From positions 1 to 64,000 of IMG/VR virus record IMGVR_UViG_3300025806_000014: 64,000 nucleotides of DNA; one strand, written 5' to 3'. The position numbers were made by a program, and so were the translations under genes. This document shows positions 1 through 11,815 of this stretch, piece by piece; position 1 is the stretch's first letter, and each line of letters starts with the position of its first letter. The notes beneath the pieces were generated by a model. The model did not search any database and was not told the DNA's origin. It was given only the letters and a program-made list of their open reading frames with translations. This stretch comes from a virus.

Positions 1-3000
1 GCTCCTTGAGTTCCTACAGCTCCTTGTTTACCTACTTCTCCTGTTGCACCCTGTAAACCAATTGCACCTTGATTACCTGCAGCACCTTGATTACCTACAG
101 CACCTTGATTACCAATTGCACCAGTTGCTCCTTGTAAACCTACAGCACCTTGATTACCAGTTTTACCTTGTTCACCAGCTGCACCTTGAGTTCCAGCTGC
201 ACCTTGATTACCTGCAGCTCCTTGATTACCAATTGCACCAGTTGCTCCTTGTAAACCAACGGCTCCTTGATTACCTCTTGCACCTTGATTACCTATGGCT
301 CCTTGTTTACCGACTTCTCCAGTTGCACCTTGCAATCCAATTGCACCTTGATTACCAATTGCACCTTGTTCACCTACTGCTCCTTGATTACCTGCTGCTC
401 CTTGGCCTCCAGTTTTACCTTGTTGACCTGTTGCTCCTTGATTACCTATGGCTCCTTGTTTACCAACTTCACCAGTTGCTCCTTGTAAACCGATTGCTCC
501 TTGTTGACCAACGGCTCCTTGATTACCTACAGCACCTTGATTACCTAAAGCACCAATCTTACCTTGTGTACCTGTAGCTCCTTGTAAACCTACAGCACCT
601 TGTTCGCCTACTGCACCTTGATTACCTGCTGCACCTTGAGTTCCAACTGCACCTTGATTACCTATGGCTCCTTGTTTACCAACTTCTCCTCTATCACCAG
701 TTGCTCCTTGTAAACCAATTGCTCCTTGTGTACCTGTAGCTCCTTGTAAACCTATAGCACCTTGTTCACCTGCTGCTCCTTGATTACCTGCAGCACCTTG
801 ATTACCTATAGCTCCTTGTTTACCGACTTCTCCAGTTGCGCCTTGCAATCCAATTGCACCTTGATTACCTGCTACACCTTGTGTACCTGTAGCTCCTTGT
901 AAACCAGCAGCTCCTCTTAATCCCGTTGCTCCTTGATTACCTATAGCTCCTTGTTTACCAACTTCACCTGTTGCACCTTGTAAACCGACAGCACCTTGAT
1001 TACCTATTGCACCAGTTGCTCCTTGTTCACCAATTGCTCCTTGATTACCTAGTGCACCAATCTTACCTTGTGTTCCTGTTGCTCCTTGAGTTCCAACCGC
1101 TCCTTGTTTACCAACTTCTCCTGTTGCACCTTGTAAACCGATTGATCCTTGATTACCTACAGCACCTTGATTACCAATTGCACCTTGATTACCTATAGCA
1201 CCAGTAGATCCTTGTAAACCTACAGCACCTTGTTCACCTATAGCTCCTTGTTTACCTACTGCACCAATTTCTCCTGTTGCACCTTGTAAACCGATTGATC
1301 CTTGATTACCTATTGCACCTTGATTACCTGCTGCACCTTGGCCTCCAGTTTTACCTTGTTGACCTGTTGCTCCTTGAGTTCCAACTGCACCTTGTTTACC
1401 AACTTCTCCTGTTGCACCTTGTAATCCAATTGCACCTTGATTACCAATTGCTCCTTGATTACCTACAGCACCTTGTTCACCTGCTGCACCTTGTGTACCA
1501 GTAGAACCAGTAAATCCTCTATCACCTTGTGATCCAGTAGAACCTTGTAAACCTACAGCACCTTGGCCTCCAGTTTTACCTTGTTGGCCTGTTGCTCCTT
1601 GAGTTCCAACTGCACCTTGTTTACCAACTTCACCAGTTGCACCTTGTAAACCAATTGCTCCTTGATTACCTATTGCACCTTGATTACCTACAGCACCTTG
1701 ATTACCTAATGCACCAATCTTACCTTGTGTACCTGTTGCTCCTTGTTCACCTGCAGAACCTTGTTTACCAACTTCACCAGTTGCTCCTTGTAAACCGATT
1801 GCACCTTGATTACCAATTGCACCTTGATTACCTACAGCACCTTGTTCACCTACAGCACCTTGTTCACCTGCTGCACCTTGTTCACCTACAGCACCAGTTG
1901 CTCCTTGTAAACCTACTGCTCCTTGGCCTCCAGTTTTACCTTGTTGACCTGTTGCTCCTTGAGTTCCTACAGCTCCTTGTTTGCCTACTTCTCCTGTTGC
2001 ACCTTGTAAACCGATTGATCCTTGATTACCAATTGCACCTTGATTACCTACAGCACCTTGTTCACCTGCTGCACCTTGTTCACCTGCTGCACCTTGTTCA
2101 CCTACAGCACCAGTTGCTCCTTGTAAACCTACAGCACCTTGGCCTCCAGTTTTACCTTGTGTACCAGTTGCTCCTTGTTCACCTGCAGAACCTTGTTTAC
2201 CAACTTCTCCTGTTGCACCTTGCAATCCAATTGCACCTTGATTACCAATTGCACCTTGATTACCAACGGCACCTTGATTACCATCGGCACCAATCTTACC
2301 TTGTGTTCCTGTTGCTCCTTGTTCACCTATAGCTCCTTGTTTACCTACTGCACCAATTTCTCCTGTTGCACCTTGTAATCCAATTGCACCTTGATTACCT
2401 GTAGCTCCTTGTAAACCTATAGCACCTTGGCCTCCAGTTTTACCTTGTGTACCAGTTGCTCCTTGTTCACCTATAGCTCCTTGTTTACCTACTGCACCAA
2501 TTTCTCCTGTTGCACCTTGTAATCCAATTGCACCTTGATTACCTATTGCACCTTGTTCTCCTGCTGCACCTTGGCCTCCAGTTTTACCTTGTTGACCTGT
2601 TGCTCCTTGAGTTCCAACTGCACCTTGTTTACCAACTTCACCAGTTGCACCTTGTAAACCGATTGCTCCTTGGTTACCTGTAGCACCTTGTGTACCTGTA
2701 GCTCCTTGTAAACCAGCAGCTCCTCTTAATCCCGTTGCACCTTGTTTACCTACAGCACCAGTAGATCCTTGTAAACCAATTGCTCCTTGATTACCTATTG
2801 CACCTTGATTACCAATTGCACCAGTTGCTCCTTGTTCACCAATTGCTCCTTGATTACCTAATGCACCAATCTTACCTTGTGTACCTGTTGCTCCTTGTTC
2901 ACCTGCAGAACCTTGTTTACCAACTTCACCAGTTGCTCCTTGTAAACCGATTGCACCTTGATTACCTTGTGCTCCTTGATTACCTACAGCACCTTGTTCA

Positions 3001-6000
3001 CCTGCTGCACCTTGTGTACCAGTAGAACCAGTAAATCCTCTATCACCTTGTGATCCAGTAGAACCCTGTAATCCAATTGCACCTTGATTACCTACAGCAC
3101 CTTGATTACCTGCAGCTCCTTGTGTTCCTGTTTTACCAACTTCACCAGTTGCTCCTTGTAAACCGATTGCACCTTGATTACCAACGGCTCCTTGATTACC
3201 AATTGCACCTTGATTACCTACAGCACCAATCTTACCTTGTGTTCCTGTTGCTCCTTGTTCACCTGCAGAACCTTGTTTGCCTACTTCTCCTGTTGCACCT
3301 TGTAAACCGATTGCTCCTTGATTACCTATTGCACCAGTTGCTCCTTGATTACCTACAGCACCATCTTCACCTTGCGTTCCTGTTGCTCCTTGAGTTCCAG
3401 TTACACCTTTATCTCCAGTTGCTCCTTGTAATCCTATAGCACCTTGGTTACCTATTGCACCAGTAGAACCTTGTAAACCGACAGCACCTTGATTACCTAC
3501 AGCACCTTGGTTACCGTCAGCACCAATCTTACCTTGTGTTCCTGTTGCTCCTTGAGTTCCAACTGATCCTTGTTTGCCAACTTCACCAGTAGCTCCTTGT
3601 AAACCGATAGCACCTTGATTACCTACAGCACCTTGTGTTCCTGTTTTTCCAACTTCTCCTGTTGCACCTTGTAAACCGATTGCTCCTTGTTCACCTGCTG
3701 CACCTTGTGATCCAGTAGAACCCTGTAATCCAATTGCACCTTGATTACCTATTGCTCCTTGTTCACCTGCAGCTCCTTGTTTACCTACTGCACCAATTTC
3801 TCCTGTTGCACCTTGTAAACCGATTGATCCTTGATTACCTATTGCACCTTGGTTACCTATTGCACCTTGGTTACCATCAGCACCAATCTTACCTTGTGTA
3901 CCAGTTGCTCCCTGAGTTCCAACTGCTCCTTGTTTACCAACTTCACCAGTTGCTCCTTGTAAACCTACAGCACCTTGATTACCTATAGCACCTTGTTCGC
4001 CTGCTGCACCTTGTTCACCTGCTGCACCTTGTGTACCAGTAGAACCAGTAAATCCTCTATCACCTTGTGATCCAGTAGAACCTTGTAAACCAACGGCTCC
4101 TTGATTACCTATTGCTCCTTGTTCACCTGCAGCTCCTTGTTTACCTACTGCACCAATTTCTCCTGTTGCACCTTGTAAACCGATTGCACCTTGATTACCT
4201 ATTGCACCTTGGTTACCTATTGCACCTTGGTTACCATCAGCACCAATCTTACCTTGTGTACCAGTTGCTCCTTGTTCACCTGCAGAACCTTGTTTGCCTA
4301 CTTCTCCAGTTGCTCCTTGTAAACCGATTGCACCTTGGTTACCATCAGCACCTTGATTACCAATTGCACCTTGGTTACCATCAGCACCAATCTTACCTTG
4401 TGTACCAGTTGATCCTTGTAAACCTATAGCTCCTTGTTCACCATCAGCACCTTGTGATCCGCTTGCACCCTGTAATCCAATTGCACCTTGTGTTCCTGTT
4501 TTTCCAACTTCTCCTGTTGCACCTTGTAAACCTATAGCACCTTGTTTACCTATTGCACCAGTTGCTCCTTGATTACCAATTACACCACCTTCTCCAGTTG
4601 CTCCTTGTAAACCGATTGCACCTTGGTTACCATCTGCACCTTGTGTTCCTGTTTTACCAACTTCTCCTGTTGCACCTTGTAAACCTATAGCTCCTTGTTC
4701 GCCGTCAGCACCCTGAGATCCAGTAGAACCAGTAAATCCTCTATCACCTTGTGATCCAGTAGAACCTTGTAATCCAATTGCACCTTGTGTTCCTGTTTTT
4801 CCAACTTCTCCTGTTGCTCCTTGTAAACCGATTGCTCCTTGTTTACCAATATCTCCAGTTGCTCCTTGGTTACCAATTACACCGCCTTCTCCAGTTGCTC
4901 CTTGTAAACCGATTGCACCTTGGTTACCATCAGCACCTTGTGATCCAGTAGAACCTTGTAATCCAATTGCACCAATCTTACCTTGTGTACCAGTTGATCC
5001 TTGTAAACCTATAGCTCCTTGTTCACCATCAGCACCTTGTGATCCAGTAGAACCTTGTAATCCAATTGCACCTTGTGTTCCTGTTTTTCCAACTTCTCCT
5101 GTTGCACCTTGTAATCCAATTGCACCTTGTTTACCTATTGCTCCAGTTGCTCCTTGGTTACCAATTACACCACCTTCTCCAGTTGCACCCTGTAAACCAA
5201 TTGCACCTTGATTACCAATTGCTCCTTGATTACCTATTGCACCTTGGTTACCATCAGCACCAATCTTACCTTGTGTTCCTGTTGCTCCTTGTTCACCTAT
5301 AGCACCACCTTCTCCTGTTGCACCTTGTAATCCAATTGCTCCTTGGTTACCATCTGCACCTTGTGTTCCTGTTTTTCCAACTTCTCCTGTTGCACCTTGT
5401 AAACCGATTGCTCCTTGTTTACCAATATCTCCAGTTGCTCCTTGGTTACCTATTGCACCACCTTCTCCAGTAGCACCTTGTAAACCTATAGATCCTTGTG
5501 ATCCGCTTGCACCTTGGCCTCCAGTTTTACCTGCTTCTCCCGTTGCACCTTGTAAACCGATTGCTCCTTGTTTACCAATATCTCCCGTTGCTCCTTGGTT
5601 ACCAATTGCACCACCTTCTCCAGTTGCTCCTTGTAAACCTATAGCTCCTTGTTCACCATCAGCTCCTTGTGATCCACTTGCACCTTGTAAACCAATTGCT
5701 CCTTGTTTACCAATATCTCCAGTTGCTCCTTGTGTACCTATTGCACCACCTTCTCCAGTTGCTCCTTGTAAACCTATAGCTCCTTGGGTACCTGCAGCAC
5801 CCTGAGATCCAGTTGATCCGATTGCGCCACCTTCACCCTGTTCTCCTGTTGCTCCTTGAGTTCCAACCAGTCCTTTATCACCAGTTGCTCCTTGTAATCC
5901 TGTTTTACCAACTTCTCCTGTTGCACCTTGTAAACCTATAGCTCCTTGGGTACCTGCAGCCCCTTGTGATCCGCTTGCTCCTTGTAAACCAACTTCACCT

Positions 6001-6975
6001 TGTTTACCTGAAGCTCCTTGTGATCCAGTAGAACCAATTGTACCTCCTTCTCCAGTTGCTCCTTGTAAACCTATAGCTCCTTGTGTACCTGCAGCTCCTT
6101 GTGTTCCAGTAGAACCAATTGTACCACCTTCTCCTTGTGTTCCTGTTGCTCCTTGGGTTCCAGTTACACCTTTATCTCCAGTTGCTCCTTGTAAACCAAT
6201 TTCACCGGCTTCTCCTGTAGCACCTTGTAAACCAATTGCTCCTTGTGATCCAGTAGAACCTATTGCTCCGCCTTCACCAGTTGCTCCTTGTAAACCTATA
6301 GCACCTTGTTTACCAATATCCCCAGTTGCTCCTTGGTTACCAATTACACCACCTTCACCAGTTGCTCCTTGTAATCCAATTGCTCCTTGTTCACCTGCAG
6401 CTCCTTGTGACCCAGTAGAACCAATTGTACCACCTTCTCCAGTAGCACCTTGTAATCCAATTGCTCCTTGTTCACCTGCAGCTCCTTGTGTTCCTGTTTT
6501 ACCTACTTCTCCTGTTGCTCCTTGTAATCCAATTGCTCCTTGTTCACCTGCAGCTCCTTGTGACCCAGTAGAACCAATTGTACCACCTTCCCCAGTAGCA
6601 CCTTGTAAACCTGCAGCTCCTTGTGATCCAGTAGAACCTATTGCACCGCCTTCTCCAGTAGCACCTTGTAAACCTACAGCTCCTTGTTCACCCGCAGCCC
6701 CCTGTGATCCAGTAGAACCTATTGCACCACCTTCTCCAGTAGCACCTTGTAAACCTACAGCTCCTTGTTCACCTGCAGCTCCTTGTGATCCAGTAGAACC
6801 AATTGTACCTCCTTCTCCTGTTGCTCCTTGTAAACCTATAGATCCTTGTGATCCAGTAGAACCAATTGTACCGCCTTCACCAGTTGCTCCTTGTAATCCA
6901 ATTGCACCTTGTGATCCGCTTGCACCCTGAGCACCAGTAGCACCAGCAGAACCAGCACCACCACCGCCACCGGTT
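1..6975 (-). repeat. Long degenerate tandem repeat encoding Gly-X-Y triplets
   Basis: About 7 kb built from 9-nt units (Gly-X-Y) arranged in higher-order blocks. A block reading G-L-Q-G-A-T-G-E recurs every 20-40 residues, and a [10 protein letters not shown] block recurs at about 1512, 3034, 4050 and 4740. The part near the N-terminus (about 5500-6950) is richer in G-E-G-G and G-S-T-G-S-Q-G. The part nearer the C-terminus is richer in G-N-Q-G-A. Many identical stretches of more than 30 nt make this a likely recombination hotspot and an assembly risk. Confidence 0.9.
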
Positions 6976-7592
6976 GTACCTACATATCTAAATCCTGTTA
7001 CATATAATTCAAATCCTCCACTATAATTACCGCCGGCATTTGATGATATTGCACTTACTAAATCATTTGCTAGGAATAAAACTCCCATATCATAATTCCA
7101 TACCCAACCGACATAACCTGGATTATTATCTTGTTCAGCAGAAGTAAATATTTGATTGAATGTTCCAGCTGCACCATTTGGATCACCACTCCATAATATA
7201 ATACCATAACCACCTGATCCTGCACCAGATGCTTGTGGGACTGACGGTGGAGCAATCCAATTTTGTTTAACACCGGAAGATGGTGTATCTAAAGTATTAT
7301 AAGCTATCCATGTATTATCAGCTCCACTTGTAACTCTACTTAATCGCACTGCACTTGTTGCAGCAGAAAGATTCTCTATATTAGTAGGATCGGCAGCCGC
7401 ATTAGCTACAGCATCAGATAAAACATTTGCAGTAGGAATTAAATTATAATTTGTTAATATTCTAGAAGGTAAGACCTTAGGACTAAAGGCTAGTCTAGCT
7501 TCATACCATCTTGATCCTGAGTCAGCATCAATAACACCACCTGCCTGTACCTTAAAGGTTAACTTATTTACTTCTGTAGTACTAAATCCCAT
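1..7592 (-). CDS. Giant collagen-like (Gly-X-Y) tail-fibre protein, C-terminus outside window
   Basis: The ATG is at 7592-7590 and the frame stays open to the left edge, giving about 2,530 visible codons with no stop seen. Residues 1 to about 205 form a non-repetitive domain, presumably for attachment, ending in a poly-Gly linker. From about residue 206 every third residue is Gly, with triplets such as [15 protein letters not shown] and GKQ. The X and Y positions are rich in Ala, Gln, Asn, Thr, Val, Ile and Glu, and I saw no in-frame Pro. Gly-X-Y repeats are common in phage fibres, where they form trimeric rods. It lies last in a run of three fibre genes, so a tail-fibre or capsid-fibre role is inferred. 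The receptor-binding tip would be beyond the window. A glycine-rich polyproline-II bundle is an alternative to a collagen triple helix. Confidence 0.85.
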   Translation of the reverse strand, partial: MGFSTTEVNKLTFKVQAGGVIDADSGSRWYEARLAFSPKVLPSRILTNYNLIPTANVLSDAVANAAADPTNIENLSAATSAVRLSRVTSGADNTWIAYNTLDTPSSGVKQNWIAPPSVPQASGAGSGGYGIILWSGDPNGAAGTFNQIFTSAEQDNNPGYVGWVWNYDMGVLFLANDLVSAISSNAGGNYSGGFELYVTGFRYVGTTGGGGGAGSAGATGAQGASGSQGAIGLQGATGEGGTIGSTGSQGSIGLQGATGEGGTIGSTGSQGAAGEQGAVGLQGATGEGGAIGSTGSQGAAGEQGAVGLQGATGEGGAIGSTGSQGAAGLQGATGEGGTIGSTGSQGAAGEQGAIGLQGATGEVGKTGTQGAAGEQGAIGLQGATGEGGTIGSTGSQGAAGEQGAIGLQGATGEGGVIGNQGATGDIGKQGAIGLQGATGEGGAIGSTGSQGAIGLQGATGEAGEIGLQGATGDKGVTGTQGATGTQGEGGTIGSTGTQGAAGTQGAIGLQGATGEGGTIGSTGSQGASGKQGEVGLQGASGSQGAAGTQGAIGLQGATGEVGKTGLQGATGDKGLVGTQGATGEQGEGGAIGSTGSQGAAGTQGAIGLQGATGEGGAIGTQGATGDIGKQGAIGLQGASGSQGADGEQGAIGLQGATGEGGAIGNQGATGDIGKQGAIGLQGATGEAGKTGGQGASGSQGSIGLQGATGEGGAIGNQGATGDIGKQGAIGLQGATGEVGKTGTQGADGNQGAIGLQGATGEGGAIGEQGATGTQGKIGADGNQGAIGNQGAIGNQGAIGLQGATGEGGVIGNQGATGAIGKQGAIGLQGATGEVGKTGTQGAIGLQGSTGSQGADGEQGAIGLQGSTGTQGKIGAIGLQGSTGSQGADGNQGAIGLQGATGEGGVIGNQGATGDIGKQGAIGLQGATGEVGKTGTQGAIGLQGSTGSQGDRGFTGSTGSQGADGEQGAIGLQGATGEVGKTGTQGADGNQGAIGLQGATGEGGVIGNQGATGAIGKQGAIGLQGATGEVGKTGTQGAIGLQGASGSQGADGEQGAIGLQGSTGTQGKIGADGNQGAIGNQGADGNQGAIGLQGATGEVGKQGSAGEQGATGTQGKIGADGNQGAIGNQGAIGNQGAIGLQGATGEIGAVGKQGAAGEQGAIGNQGAVGLQGSTGSQGDRGFTGSTGTQGAAGEQGAAGEQGAIGNQGAVGLQGATGEVGKQGAVGTQGATGTQGKIGADGNQGAIGNQGAIGNQGSIGLQGATGEIGAVGKQGAAGEQGAIGNQGAIGLQGSTGSQGAAGEQGAIGLQGATGEVGKTGTQGAVGNQGAIGLQGATGEVGKQGSVGTQGATGTQGKIGADGNQGAVGNQGAVGLQGSTGAIGNQGAIGLQGATGDKGVTGTQGATGTQGEDGAVGNQGATGAIGNQGAIGLQGATGEVGKQGSAGEQGATGTQGKIGAVGNQGAIGNQGAVGNQGAIGLQGATGEVGKTGTQGAAGNQGAVGNQGAIGLQGSTGSQGDRGFTGSTGTQGAAGEQGAVGNQGAQGNQGAIGLQGATGEVGKQGSAGEQGATGTQGKIGALGNQGAIGEQGATGAIGNQGAIGNQGAIGLQGSTGAVGKQGATGLRGAAGLQGATGTQGATGNQGAIGLQGATGEVGKQGAVGTQGATGQQGKTGGQGAAGEQGAIGNQGAIGLQGATGEIGAVGKQGAIGEQGATGTQGKTGGQGAIGLQGATGNQGAIGLQGATGEIGAVGKQGAIGEQGATGTQGKIGADGNQGAVGNQGAIGNQGAIGLQGATGEVGKQGSAGEQGATGTQGKTGGQGAVGLQGATGAVGEQGAAGEQGAAGEQGAVGNQGAIGNQGSIGLQGATGEVGKQGAVGTQGATGQQGKTGGQGAVGLQGATGAVGEQGAAGEQGAVGEQGAVGNQGAIGNQGAIGLQGATGEVGKQGSAGEQGATGTQGKIGALGNQGAVGNQGAIGNQGAIGLQGATGEVGKQGAVGTQGATGQQGKTGGQGAVGLQGSTGSQGDRGFTGSTGTQGAAGEQGAVGNQGAIGNQGAIGLQGATGEVGKQGAVGTQGATGQQGKTGGQGAAGNQGAIGNQGSIGLQGATGEIGAVGKQGAIGEQGAVGLQGSTGAIGNQGAIGNQGAVGNQGSIGLQGATGEVGKQGAVGTQGATGTQGKIGALGNQGAIGEQGATGAIGNQGAVGLQGATGEVGKQGAIGNQGATGLRGAAGLQGATGTQGVAGNQGAIGLQGATGEVGKQGAIGNQGAAGNQGAAGEQGAIGLQGATGTQGAIGLQGATGDRGEVGKQGAIGNQGAVGTQGAAGNQGAVGEQGAVGLQGATGTQGKIGALGNQGAVGNQGAVGQQGAIGLQGATGEVGKQGAIGNQGATGQQGKTGGQGAAGNQGAVGEQGAIGNQGAIGLQGATGEVGKQGAIGNQGARGNQGAVGLQGATGAIGNQGAAGNQGAAGTQGAAGEQGKTGNQGAVGLQGATGAIGNQGAVGNQGAAGNQGAIGLQGATGEVGKQGAVGTQG

Positions 7593-7603
7593 TTGTCTTT
7601 ATT

Positions 7604-7620
7604 CTCTTTTTATATTTATT
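7604..7620 (-). promoter_or_regulatory. Candidate late-promoter element before the giant fibre gene
   Basis: The minus strand reads AATAAATATAAAAAG about 12-27 nt before the ATG at 7592. It is a variant of the AATATATAA element found before many genes here and is nearly identical to the copy at 57203-57215. It also resembles the T4 late promoter core TATAAATA. Confidence 0.4.
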
Positions 7621-7621
7621 C

Positions 7622-10255
7622 TTAACCTTGAACAACAGTTCCGTTAGCATAAATTAATTTTATAATTATTTGGTTAATACGAACCGCTGCATTAACAATT
7701 TGTAATTCCATATAAAAACCTTCCGTTGCGTTAAATCCTCCAAATGTACCGGAGATTGTATTATTTGGACCAGATACAGTTGTTCTACATGCAGCTGAAG
7801 CTGTATCAACACCACTAGGTGGATCCAATATTGTAGTAAAAGGTGCCGAACCATGTAATGATAAAGGAACTGCACTATAACCAGTATTTCCACCACCACC
7901 TGATTGATTTTCTTTTCTTATGTAAATCTTAATATTTTCATTAACTAAATCTTCATATGCAGATGCACCAACAAAATCACCATTAAATTCAAATTCAAAA
8001 GATGCAATAGGATCTGTTAAACTTCCTGTTGTATGAAATAACCTATGATAAGTAGAAGTTACTTGATACCCTGCACCACTATAGTCAGGATTAGTTCCTG
8101 ATTTATCTGGTTTATATGAAGCTAATGAACCAGTTAATTGACCATAAGATGGACTATCACCGTTATCTTTAAAGAATTTATGTGGTTGAACAACATTACT
8201 TCCTACTGTACATGCTTGGCAGAATGGAGAAGAAGAACCTGTTTGGTTTGCTAATCCTGTTGCAGTTAATGTTGCCGCTGGATTAAATGCTGAATAACTA
8301 CCTGTTCTTTCTAATCTATATTGCTCATCATCAAACCTTTCTCTTAAAGTATTTGAATTCCCTGTTGTAGAATAAGTATCAACTAGAATGCTAGCTCCAG
8401 TAGAGTTTACTGTATTACCAACGTCCCATGGGTCATAAACATTAGCCTGCGCAAATGCATCAGTATTTCTAAATCTATAGTTAGTATTATTTATAGCCCA
8501 TGTATCATATATGAAAGCTACATTTTGCACATCAAATTGATTTGTCCATGCTGGCATACTACCATAAGCTAAATTCCATGCCTCTAATTGTCTAGTAGGT
8601 AAACCATAATCTTGTCCTTGTATTCTAAAATTCCAAACAGCAGCTGTACTTCGACCTTGAGTATTAGCATTAAAATTATCAATATCAGTAACATCTAATT
8701 CAAATTGTGAATTAAGTATATAATATTCTACTCCACTTAAATGTTTTGTTAATATACTAGTTGGTGTAGTAGATTCTATTATAGCTGTAGTACCATTAAT
8801 ATTTGGCGTAGATGGGTCTGTATCAAAAAATACATCGTTAGTTTCACCATTATAAGATGTTGATGAATTTCCGTTTGGTCCAAAATATGTGTATGTATTA
8901 CCACCATCAGTTGTAGTATCTGTTGTCATTTGAAAAGAAACATGATAACGCCCACCAGTAAAACCATTTGCAGCAAGAATAGTTCCAGCATCTACTGTGA
9001 TTGTAACACTAGCTTTAAATTTAGTTGGTAAATCGGCTCCGTAATTTGAAACTTGAAGTGTTATACCTGTACCGTTTGTAAATGTTTGATTTTGATATAA
9101 TGCATTAGTTGCAGAAGTATCTAAAGTACCACCCGTTAAAATATTAATACCATCTGCTTGATATACTCTAACTATAATTTTGGCATCACCTGTTGCATCT
9201 GCACTAAAACCTGTACATGGATTTAAAGTATTGTATATGATTCTTCCTGTTGTTACGGGAGTATCATATGTAGCTTTATTTGAACCTGCCCACGGAGTAT
9301 TGCCTCCACTACCAGTTTGGAACGGATTACCTTCAGCTGTTGGAGAACTAATTCTAGGAGAAGTAAAAGATTTATTTCCATCCACACTAGCATCATTAGT
9401 CCCATCTGTTGTATTAAAGTGAGATAAGAAAGTTGGCGTTGGTATATAAACATTTACTTGGCCAGGAGTTCCACTATCTTCTGCCAATACATCGGTACCA
9501 ACAAAGTTCATTGTGGTATATCCAGTTGCACCTACTTGTACACCTTCATCTTTTACTATAAGACTTCCACCACCTGCAGAAGAACCTGTTGCACCAGTTA
9601 ATCCTATAGAACCTTGAGCTCCACTAGCACCTATTTCACCAGCAGCACCTTGTGCACCACTTGCACCTATTTCACCAACACCCGTTGCTCCACTAGCACC
9701 TATTTCACCAGCAGAACCTTGAGCTCCACTAGCACCTATTTCACCAGCAGCACCTTGTGCACCACTTGCACCTATTTCACCAGCAGAACCTTGAGCTCCA
9801 GTTGCACCAACACCAGTTGCACCAATTCCACCAGCAGCACCCTGTGCACCACTTGCACCAATTCCACCTGCAGCACCTTGAGCACCAGTTGCACCAATTC
9901 CACCGGCTGCACCTTGAGCACCACTTGCACCTATTTCACCAGCAGCACCTTGAGCCCCAGTTGCACCTGGATTACCAGCACCACCGCTACCTACAAACTT
10001 CCAATTATTAATATTTGTATAACCTGCAACATTTAATAAAATATAAACGCCATTATTTGCAGGTGTAGAATCTTCTGCAACAGTTACAGTCATACCTACA
10101 TAAATATAAGTACCACCGTCATTGGCTTCCCATGTTGTAGCTAAAAGTAAATCAGCTTGAGTAGGTACAACAGCTCTTGCATCAAATGCACCAGCTACTT
10201 GCGGTTCAAAATTTGCCGATATTCCTAAAATTCCATTTGTTCTATTTCCTGCCAT
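7622..10255 (-). CDS. Tail-fibre protein with central Gly-X-Y segment
   Basis: An 877-residue protein. Residues 1 to about 88 are a globular N-terminal domain. Residues about 90-232 are an uninterrupted Gly-X-Y stretch built from 12-residue units such as G-A-Q-G-A-A-G-E-I-G-A-S. The remaining 640 residues are a Ser/Thr/Asn-rich, beta-looking C-terminal region with aromatic patches. This layout of base, collagen-like shaft and large distal domain is typical of phage fibres and adhesins. Its stop lies 30 nt before the start of the giant Gly-X-Y gene, so the two are probably co-expressed and may form parts of one fibre. No enzymatic motif was recognised. Fibre assignment is well supported by composition, but the receptor is unknown. 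Confidence 0.7.
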   Translation of the reverse strand: MAGNRTNGILGISANFEPQVAGAFDARAVVPTQADLLLATTWEANDGGTYIYVGMTVTVAEDSTPANNGVYILLNVAGYTNINNWKFVGSGGAGNPGATGAQGAAGEIGASGAQGAAGGIGATGAQGAAGGIGASGAQGAAGGIGATGVGATGAQGSAGEIGASGAQGAAGEIGASGAQGSAGEIGASGATGVGEIGASGAQGAAGEIGASGAQGSIGLTGATGSSAGGGSLIVKDEGVQVGATGYTTMNFVGTDVLAEDSGTPGQVNVYIPTPTFLSHFNTTDGTNDASVDGNKSFTSPRISSPTAEGNPFQTGSGGNTPWAGSNKATYDTPVTTGRIIYNTLNPCTGFSADATGDAKIIVRVYQADGINILTGGTLDTSATNALYQNQTFTNGTGITLQVSNYGADLPTKFKASVTITVDAGTILAANGFTGGRYHVSFQMTTDTTTDGGNTYTYFGPNGNSSTSYNGETNDVFFDTDPSTPNINGTTAIIESTTPTSILTKHLSGVEYYILNSQFELDVTDIDNFNANTQGRSTAAVWNFRIQGQDYGLPTRQLEAWNLAYGSMPAWTNQFDVQNVAFIYDTWAINNTNYRFRNTDAFAQANVYDPWDVGNTVNSTGASILVDTYSTTGNSNTLRERFDDEQYRLERTGSYSAFNPAATLTATGLANQTGSSSPFCQACTVGSNVVQPHKFFKDNGDSPSYGQLTGSLASYKPDKSGTNPDYSGAGYQVTSTYHRLFHTTGSLTDPIASFEFEFNGDFVGASAYEDLVNENIKIYIRKENQSGGGGNTGYSAVPLSLHGSAPFTTILDPPSGVDTASAACRTTVSGPNNTISGTFGGFNATEGFYMELQIVNAAVRINQIIIKLIYANGTVVQG
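9565..9990 (-). repeat. 36-nt tandem repeats encoding the Gly-X-Y shaft
   Basis: About a dozen near-identical 36-nt units encode alternating G-A-Q-G-A-A-G-E-I-G-A-S and G-G-I-G-A-T variants inside the 877-residue fibre gene. The units are more uniform than those of the giant gene, which suggests recent expansion. Confidence 0.8.
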
Positions 10256-10264
10256 TTTATATTA

Positions 10265-11395
10265 TTATGTTGTAAATCTTAATTGTCTTGCACCTATAGT
10301 AGCACCATTGTGTGTATATCTTGTATAATTAACAGATAGGCCCTGTATAGTTTGTTGAACTGCTGACTGTGTAAATGTTGATAAATTAATAGTATCCCAT
10401 GTCTGACTTAATGTATTAAATTGTTGTAAACCTGTAATAGTTGACCATGCATTTGGAATATCTATTTTTTGTTTTGCGCCACCTCCACCAGATTCAGTAA
10501 CCATTGGTACTTGTACATAAGTAGTCATTAATTGTAAACTTTGCTTAGTCATAACACCTAAACTAAATGTGGTTGCAAAAGCAGGATATACTCCTGTTAT
10601 AGTTCTTGTAATTGCAGAAGTAGTTCCTGCCGGTAAAGGAGAATTAAAATTACCTCCTACACTATCTTTAGGTTGAACACCTGCATCGTATGAAACAGAC
10701 CCAGTCCAACTTTGAGAACCTTGTAATACTGTATATGCCGCAACAGTTTCAGAATCAGATAAACTTGTACTTGCATTATTTGATACACCAGTACCTGTAT
10801 AATTATAAGTATTAGGTAATCCACTTCTCTTGTTACTCGCGGATGTATATTGTGGATTAATTGATCCTTGATTAAATGTGGAACTAAAACTTAAAGCAGT
10901 AGTTTCATTTATCTCTCTAAATCCTGATTGTGACAATACGAAGGCAGAAGAAGGGTTAGTTAATGTTGGATTTAATGTTGGATATAACATCTTATTCATC
11001 ATTTCTTCAAATGTTTGATTTGTAAACGTCGACCCTGCTGCTATATTATCAAAGGGTGAATTTCCAGGGAATGGCTGTGGTGTTGGTGTTGCATTTGTAT
11101 ATGTACTACCTGCACCTGCACTATAAATTGGAATATTTAAAATTCCAGCATTTAATGTTGCTGCACCACTAGTTCCTGTTGTTGTTAAGCTAGTTACTAC
11201 ACCAGAACCACCGCCTTGTGCATTAACTGTAATAGTAGTTCCTGATGGAGTTACTACACTATTAAGAGTTATATTTGTACCTGCAACTAATGTTGGGTTG
11301 TATGTAGCATCAATTAAATCATACAATGTTGTTTGTGTGATTAAATCTCCTGATTCGAATAATAGCTTTAATTGAAACTTAGGTAATACAGCCAT
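10265..11395 (-). CDS. Putative tail-fibre or virion structural protein (376 aa)
   Basis: A 376-residue protein rich in Thr, Ser, Asn and Gly, with a short N-terminal segment (residues 1-45) that could be an attachment module. A Gly-rich linker with a GGGSG run sits near residue 62, followed by beta-rich sequence. There are no cysteine clusters, membrane segments or catalytic motifs. The stop lies 9 nt before the start of the 877-residue fibre gene and the composition matches its neighbours, so it probably belongs to the same fibre operon, as a shaft, adaptor or assembly component. The family was not recognised and the assignment rests on context. Confidence 0.5.
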   Translation of the reverse strand: MAVLPKFQLKLLFESGDLITQTTLYDLIDATYNPTLVAGTNITLNSVVTPSGTTITVNAQGGGSGVVTSLTTTGTSGAATLNAGILNIPIYSAGAGSTYTNATPTPQPFPGNSPFDNIAAGSTFTNQTFEEMMNKMLYPTLNPTLTNPSSAFVLSQSGFREINETTALSFSSTFNQGSINPQYTSASNKRSGLPNTYNYTGTGVSNNASTSLSDSETVAAYTVLQGSQSWTGSVSYDAGVQPKDSVGGNFNSPLPAGTTSAITRTITGVYPAFATTFSLGVMTKQSLQLMTTYVQVPMVTESGGGGAKQKIDIPNAWSTITGLQQFNTLSQTWDTINLSTFTQSAVQQTIQGLSVNYTRYTHNGATIGARQLRFTT

Positions 11396-11411
11396 AGCAG
11401 TTAATAGTCTT

Positions 11412-11424
11412 TGTTTTATTTATC
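11412..11424 (-). promoter_or_regulatory. Weak candidate late-promoter element
   Basis: The minus strand reads GATAAATAAAACAAAG, 17-28 nt before the ATG at 11395. It is a looser match to the AATATATAA element seen elsewhere, in the right position for the fibre operon. Confidence 0.25.
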
Positions 11425-11815
11425 AACCCTTCATGATATTTAAAAACTTGTCAAATGATACTAGGTGCTTTTTCTTCTTTTTCTTTTTCTTCTTTTTTAT
11501 AGGCTCCAATAAATCACCGCTTCCGGTTTGTTGGCTACTAAAAGAATTTGCAGAACCTGGATTTCCAGGAAGTGTAGCATTACCCATACTCTGAACATTC
11601 ATGTTCGGATTAAGGTTTACCGTACCGGACTCGTTTTCTCCTATCTTGTTAGGTATTTCTTTTTCGTCAGTTTTAACAAAATCTTCTAATGTTTTAACTG
11701 GCAATTTTGACAACTCTTTAACCTCATCTGAAACATCAGAGGATTTAAGTTCTCCTTTCTTATATTGTAATGCTAATGCAAAAAATCTTCTTTGCGCTTT
11801 TGATTGAGCTGGCAT
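11423..11815 (-). CDS. Small basic DUF3008-like protein with deca-lysine run
   Basis: A 130-residue protein. The N-terminus M-P-A-Q-S-K-A-Q-R-R-F-F-A-L-A resembles the short phage/bacterial family DUF3008 (recalled by eye, not searched). The middle is polar and probably disordered. Residues 106-115 are ten consecutive lysines encoded by mixed AAA/AAG codons (11468-11497). They are followed by a C-terminal V-S-F-D-K-F-L-N segment that resembles the capsid-targeting-like motif of other proteins here. Its ATG overlaps the stop of the upstream nucleotidyltransferase gene (TAATG), implying translational coupling. The lysine run could bind DNA and neutralise its charge, but this is inference. Function is unknown. 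Confidence 0.6.
   Translation of the reverse strand: MPAQSKAQRRFFALALQYKKGELKSSDVSDEVKELSKLPVKTLEDFVKTDEKEIPNKIGENESGTVNLNPNMNVQSMGNATLPGNPGSANSFSSQQTGSGDLLEPIKKKKKKKKKKHLVSFDKFLNIMKG

Noticed and set aside
44-5302. Leu/His/Gln-rich plus-strand reading frames across the left end
   Set aside because: They are out-of-frame mirror images of the Gly-X-Y repeat on the minus strand, with nonsense low-complexity composition.
1-6975. CRISPR-like or satellite array
   Set aside because: Period is 9 nt with coding constraint and no unique spacers; it is a protein-coding repeat.
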